From contig NZ_SELP01000002.1 of assembly GCF_004145845.1 (NCBI RefSeq), positions 310,001 to 374,000 on the forward strand: a stretch of 64,000 nucleotides of DNA, read 5' to 3'. The notes beneath the pieces are model-generated. The model made no database searches, was not told the DNA's origin, and saw only the letters and a program-made list of their open reading frames with translations. The stretch is from Loktanella sp. IMCC34160 (GTDB lineage Bacteria; Pseudomonadota; Alphaproteobacteria; Rhodobacterales; Rhodobacteraceae). The position numbers and the translations under genes were made by a program. Shown in pieces: positions 63,079-64,000 of the stretch; within the stretch, counting starts at the first letter, position 1, and every line of letters starts with the position of its first letter.

Positions 63079-63573
63079 TCAGTCGGCCTTGTCGGCGGCG
63101 GCTGCCTTGGACTTGCCACCGTTCACGTCCAGCGGGTTGTCCTGACGCTGCACGGAGCCTTCGAAATGGGCGCCGCTTTCGATCGCGATGGTCTTGTGGA
63201 TGATGTCGCCTTCGACGCGTGCGGTCGAGGTCAGGCGCACCTTCAGGCCGCGCACACGGCCCACGATGCGGCCATTAACGACCACGTCATCGGCAATGAC
63301 TTCGCCCTTGACGGTGGCGGTTTCACCGACGGTCAGCAGGTGGGCGCGAATGTCGCCTTCGACCTGACCTTCGATCTGGATGTCGCCGGTGGTCTTCAGG
63401 TTGCCCTTGATCGTCAGGTCCGACGACAGGATCGACGGCGCCGGTTTCGACTTCGGCGCAGAGGATTTGAAATCTGCGGGCGGGATCGTCGCGGAAGACG
63501 TCACCGGCGCGGCAGGGGTTTCTGTTTCGGATGCCTTCGGCCCCGGCTCGTTGATTTTGCTCTTAGAAAACAT
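63079..63573 (-). CDS. Bactofilin family cytoskeletal protein
   Basis: 164 residues. A disordered Pro/Ser/Lys-rich N-terminus (1-48) precedes a bactofilin (DUF583) beta-helix core (about 50-140) built of short repeats such as IKGNLKTTGDIQIEGQVEG, VKGEVIADDVVVNG and IVGRVRGLKVRL, and a charged tail. Bactofilins polymerise without nucleotides and localise wall enzymes. Its start lies inside the 3' end of the M23 peptidase gene (11-base overlap), a pairing that recurs in bacteria. Confidence 0.93.
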   Translation of the reverse strand: MFSKSKINEPGPKASETETPAAPVTSSATIPPADFKSSAPKSKPAPSILSSDLTIKGNLKTTGDIQIEGQVEGDIRAHLLTVGETATVKGEVIADDVVVNGRIVGRVRGLKVRLTSTARVEGDIIHKTIAIESGAHFEGSVQRQDNPLDVNGGKSKAAAADKAD

Positions 63574-64000
63574 CTCGTCCAGCTCTTATATAGATCATGG
63601 GATTGACAGGTTCACCATCGACGCGAACTTCGTAGTGTAGATGAGGTCCGGTCGAACGTCCGGAATTCCCCATATCACCGATCCGGTCCCCGCGCGAGAC
63701 CCTTTGGCCGACTTCGACCCGAATGGCGTTAAGATGCGCATAGCGGGTTTCGATGCCAAATTCGTGGCGGATCTTGATCAGGCGACCATAGCCCGACGAC
63801 CACCCGGCATGGACCACAACGCCGTCGGCGGTGGCGTAGACGGGCGTGCCCACCGGACCGGCCATATCGGTGCCAGCATGCAGGCGGCCCCAACGCTGAC
63901 CGAACCCAGAGGTGAAGCGGTAGTTGGACCGCACCGGGATATCGAAAGGAAGCTGTTCGGCGGCGATCCGGTACAGGTTGATCCGGTCCATCGCTCCAAG
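63563..64000 (-). CDS. M23-family peptidase, N-terminus beyond window
   Basis: The last 145 or so residues of an M23 (LytM) endopeptidase: GFGQRWGRLHAGTDMAGP (zinc His and Asp) and PHLHYEVRVDG (second HxH). The frame is still open at base 64000, so the N-terminal part, normally a membrane anchor and coiled coil, is outside. It cleaves peptidoglycan cross-links or acts as a degenerate activator; the metal ligands seen here are intact. Coupled to the bactofilin gene. Confidence 0.92.
   Translation of the reverse strand, partial: LGAMDRINLYRIAAEQLPFDIPVRSNYRFTSGFGQRWGRLHAGTDMAGPVGTPVYATADGVVVHAGWSSGYGRLIKIRHEFGIETRYAHLNAIRVEVGQRVSRGDRIGDMGNSGRSTGPHLHYEVRVDGEPVNPMIYIRAGRDVF

Overview
The window reads as a chromosomal segment of an alphaproteobacterium of the Rhodobacteraceae (Rhodobacter/Roseobacter group). 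The basis is the high GC, a Rhodobacter-type 5-aminolevulinate synthase, a sirohaem/APS-reductase sulfur operon with DUF2849 and DUF934 genes, a DctPQM TRAP transporter beside dctBD, an ALDH16-type dehydrogenase beside deoC, and infC with a non-ATG start. Most genes are ordinary chromosomal ones. There is no prophage, no CRISPR array and no recognisable insertion sequence.

Layout. 1-4200: prs (cut by the window edge), a DsbA-fold isomerase, and a ribF / UPF0260 / threonine aldolase operon. 4360-6964: a cobalamin riboswitch in front of a Rieske oxygenase and its ferredoxin reductase (gbcAB type, glycine betaine demethylation). 7063-15404: scattered metabolic genes (MaoC hydratase, HAD phosphatase, M29 aminopeptidase, PhnA, manganese pyrophosphatase, DUF2161) and a divergent PhyH dioxygenase / LacI regulator pair. 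15464-17121: infC, probably starting at AUA, and an extremely Ala/Glu/Asp-rich membrane-anchored protein. 17192-23225: assimilatory sulfate reduction (cysG, DUF2849, sir, cysH, DUF934, fpr) with a divergent Lrp-type regulator. 23273-30202: dctB, an eroded dctD, and the TRAP operon dctPQM. 30378-32803: tpiA and Fe-S assembly genes, interrupted by an AT-rich gene that looks like an orphan Pycsar-type membrane effector. 32901-38470: ALDH16 / deoC / SorC-type regulator operon (deoxyribose use), then tgt.

38437-46888: two tandem membrane-anchored START-like proteins, lon behind a sigma-32-like promoter, three tandem copies of a tiny secreted/membrane protein, an HU-like protein, two tRNA-Val genes, a LytTR regulator split by an in-frame amber codon, and two identical tRNA-Asp genes. 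46915-53062: M20 peptidase, hemA, a RodZ-like cell-shape protein, ispG and a translationally coupled unknown gene. 53085-64000: envelope and translation genes (DsbA-like, M48 protease, aminotransferase, amidase, methyltransferase, PBP1A, prfB, DUF2189, bactofilin, M23 peptidase).

Functional links: sulfite reductase needs sirohaem from CysG and reduced ferredoxin, which Fpr can supply. DctB/DctD should sense dicarboxylates for DctPQM. DeoC makes acetaldehyde, which the adjacent dehydrogenase can oxidise. PBP1A, amidase, bactofilin, M23 peptidase and the RodZ-like protein are all cell-wall or shape functions. The best leads for novelty are the B12 riboswitch on a betaine oxygenase, DctD without Walker A lysine or GAFTGA, the orphan Pycsar-like effector, and the triplicated small protein with an invariant core.
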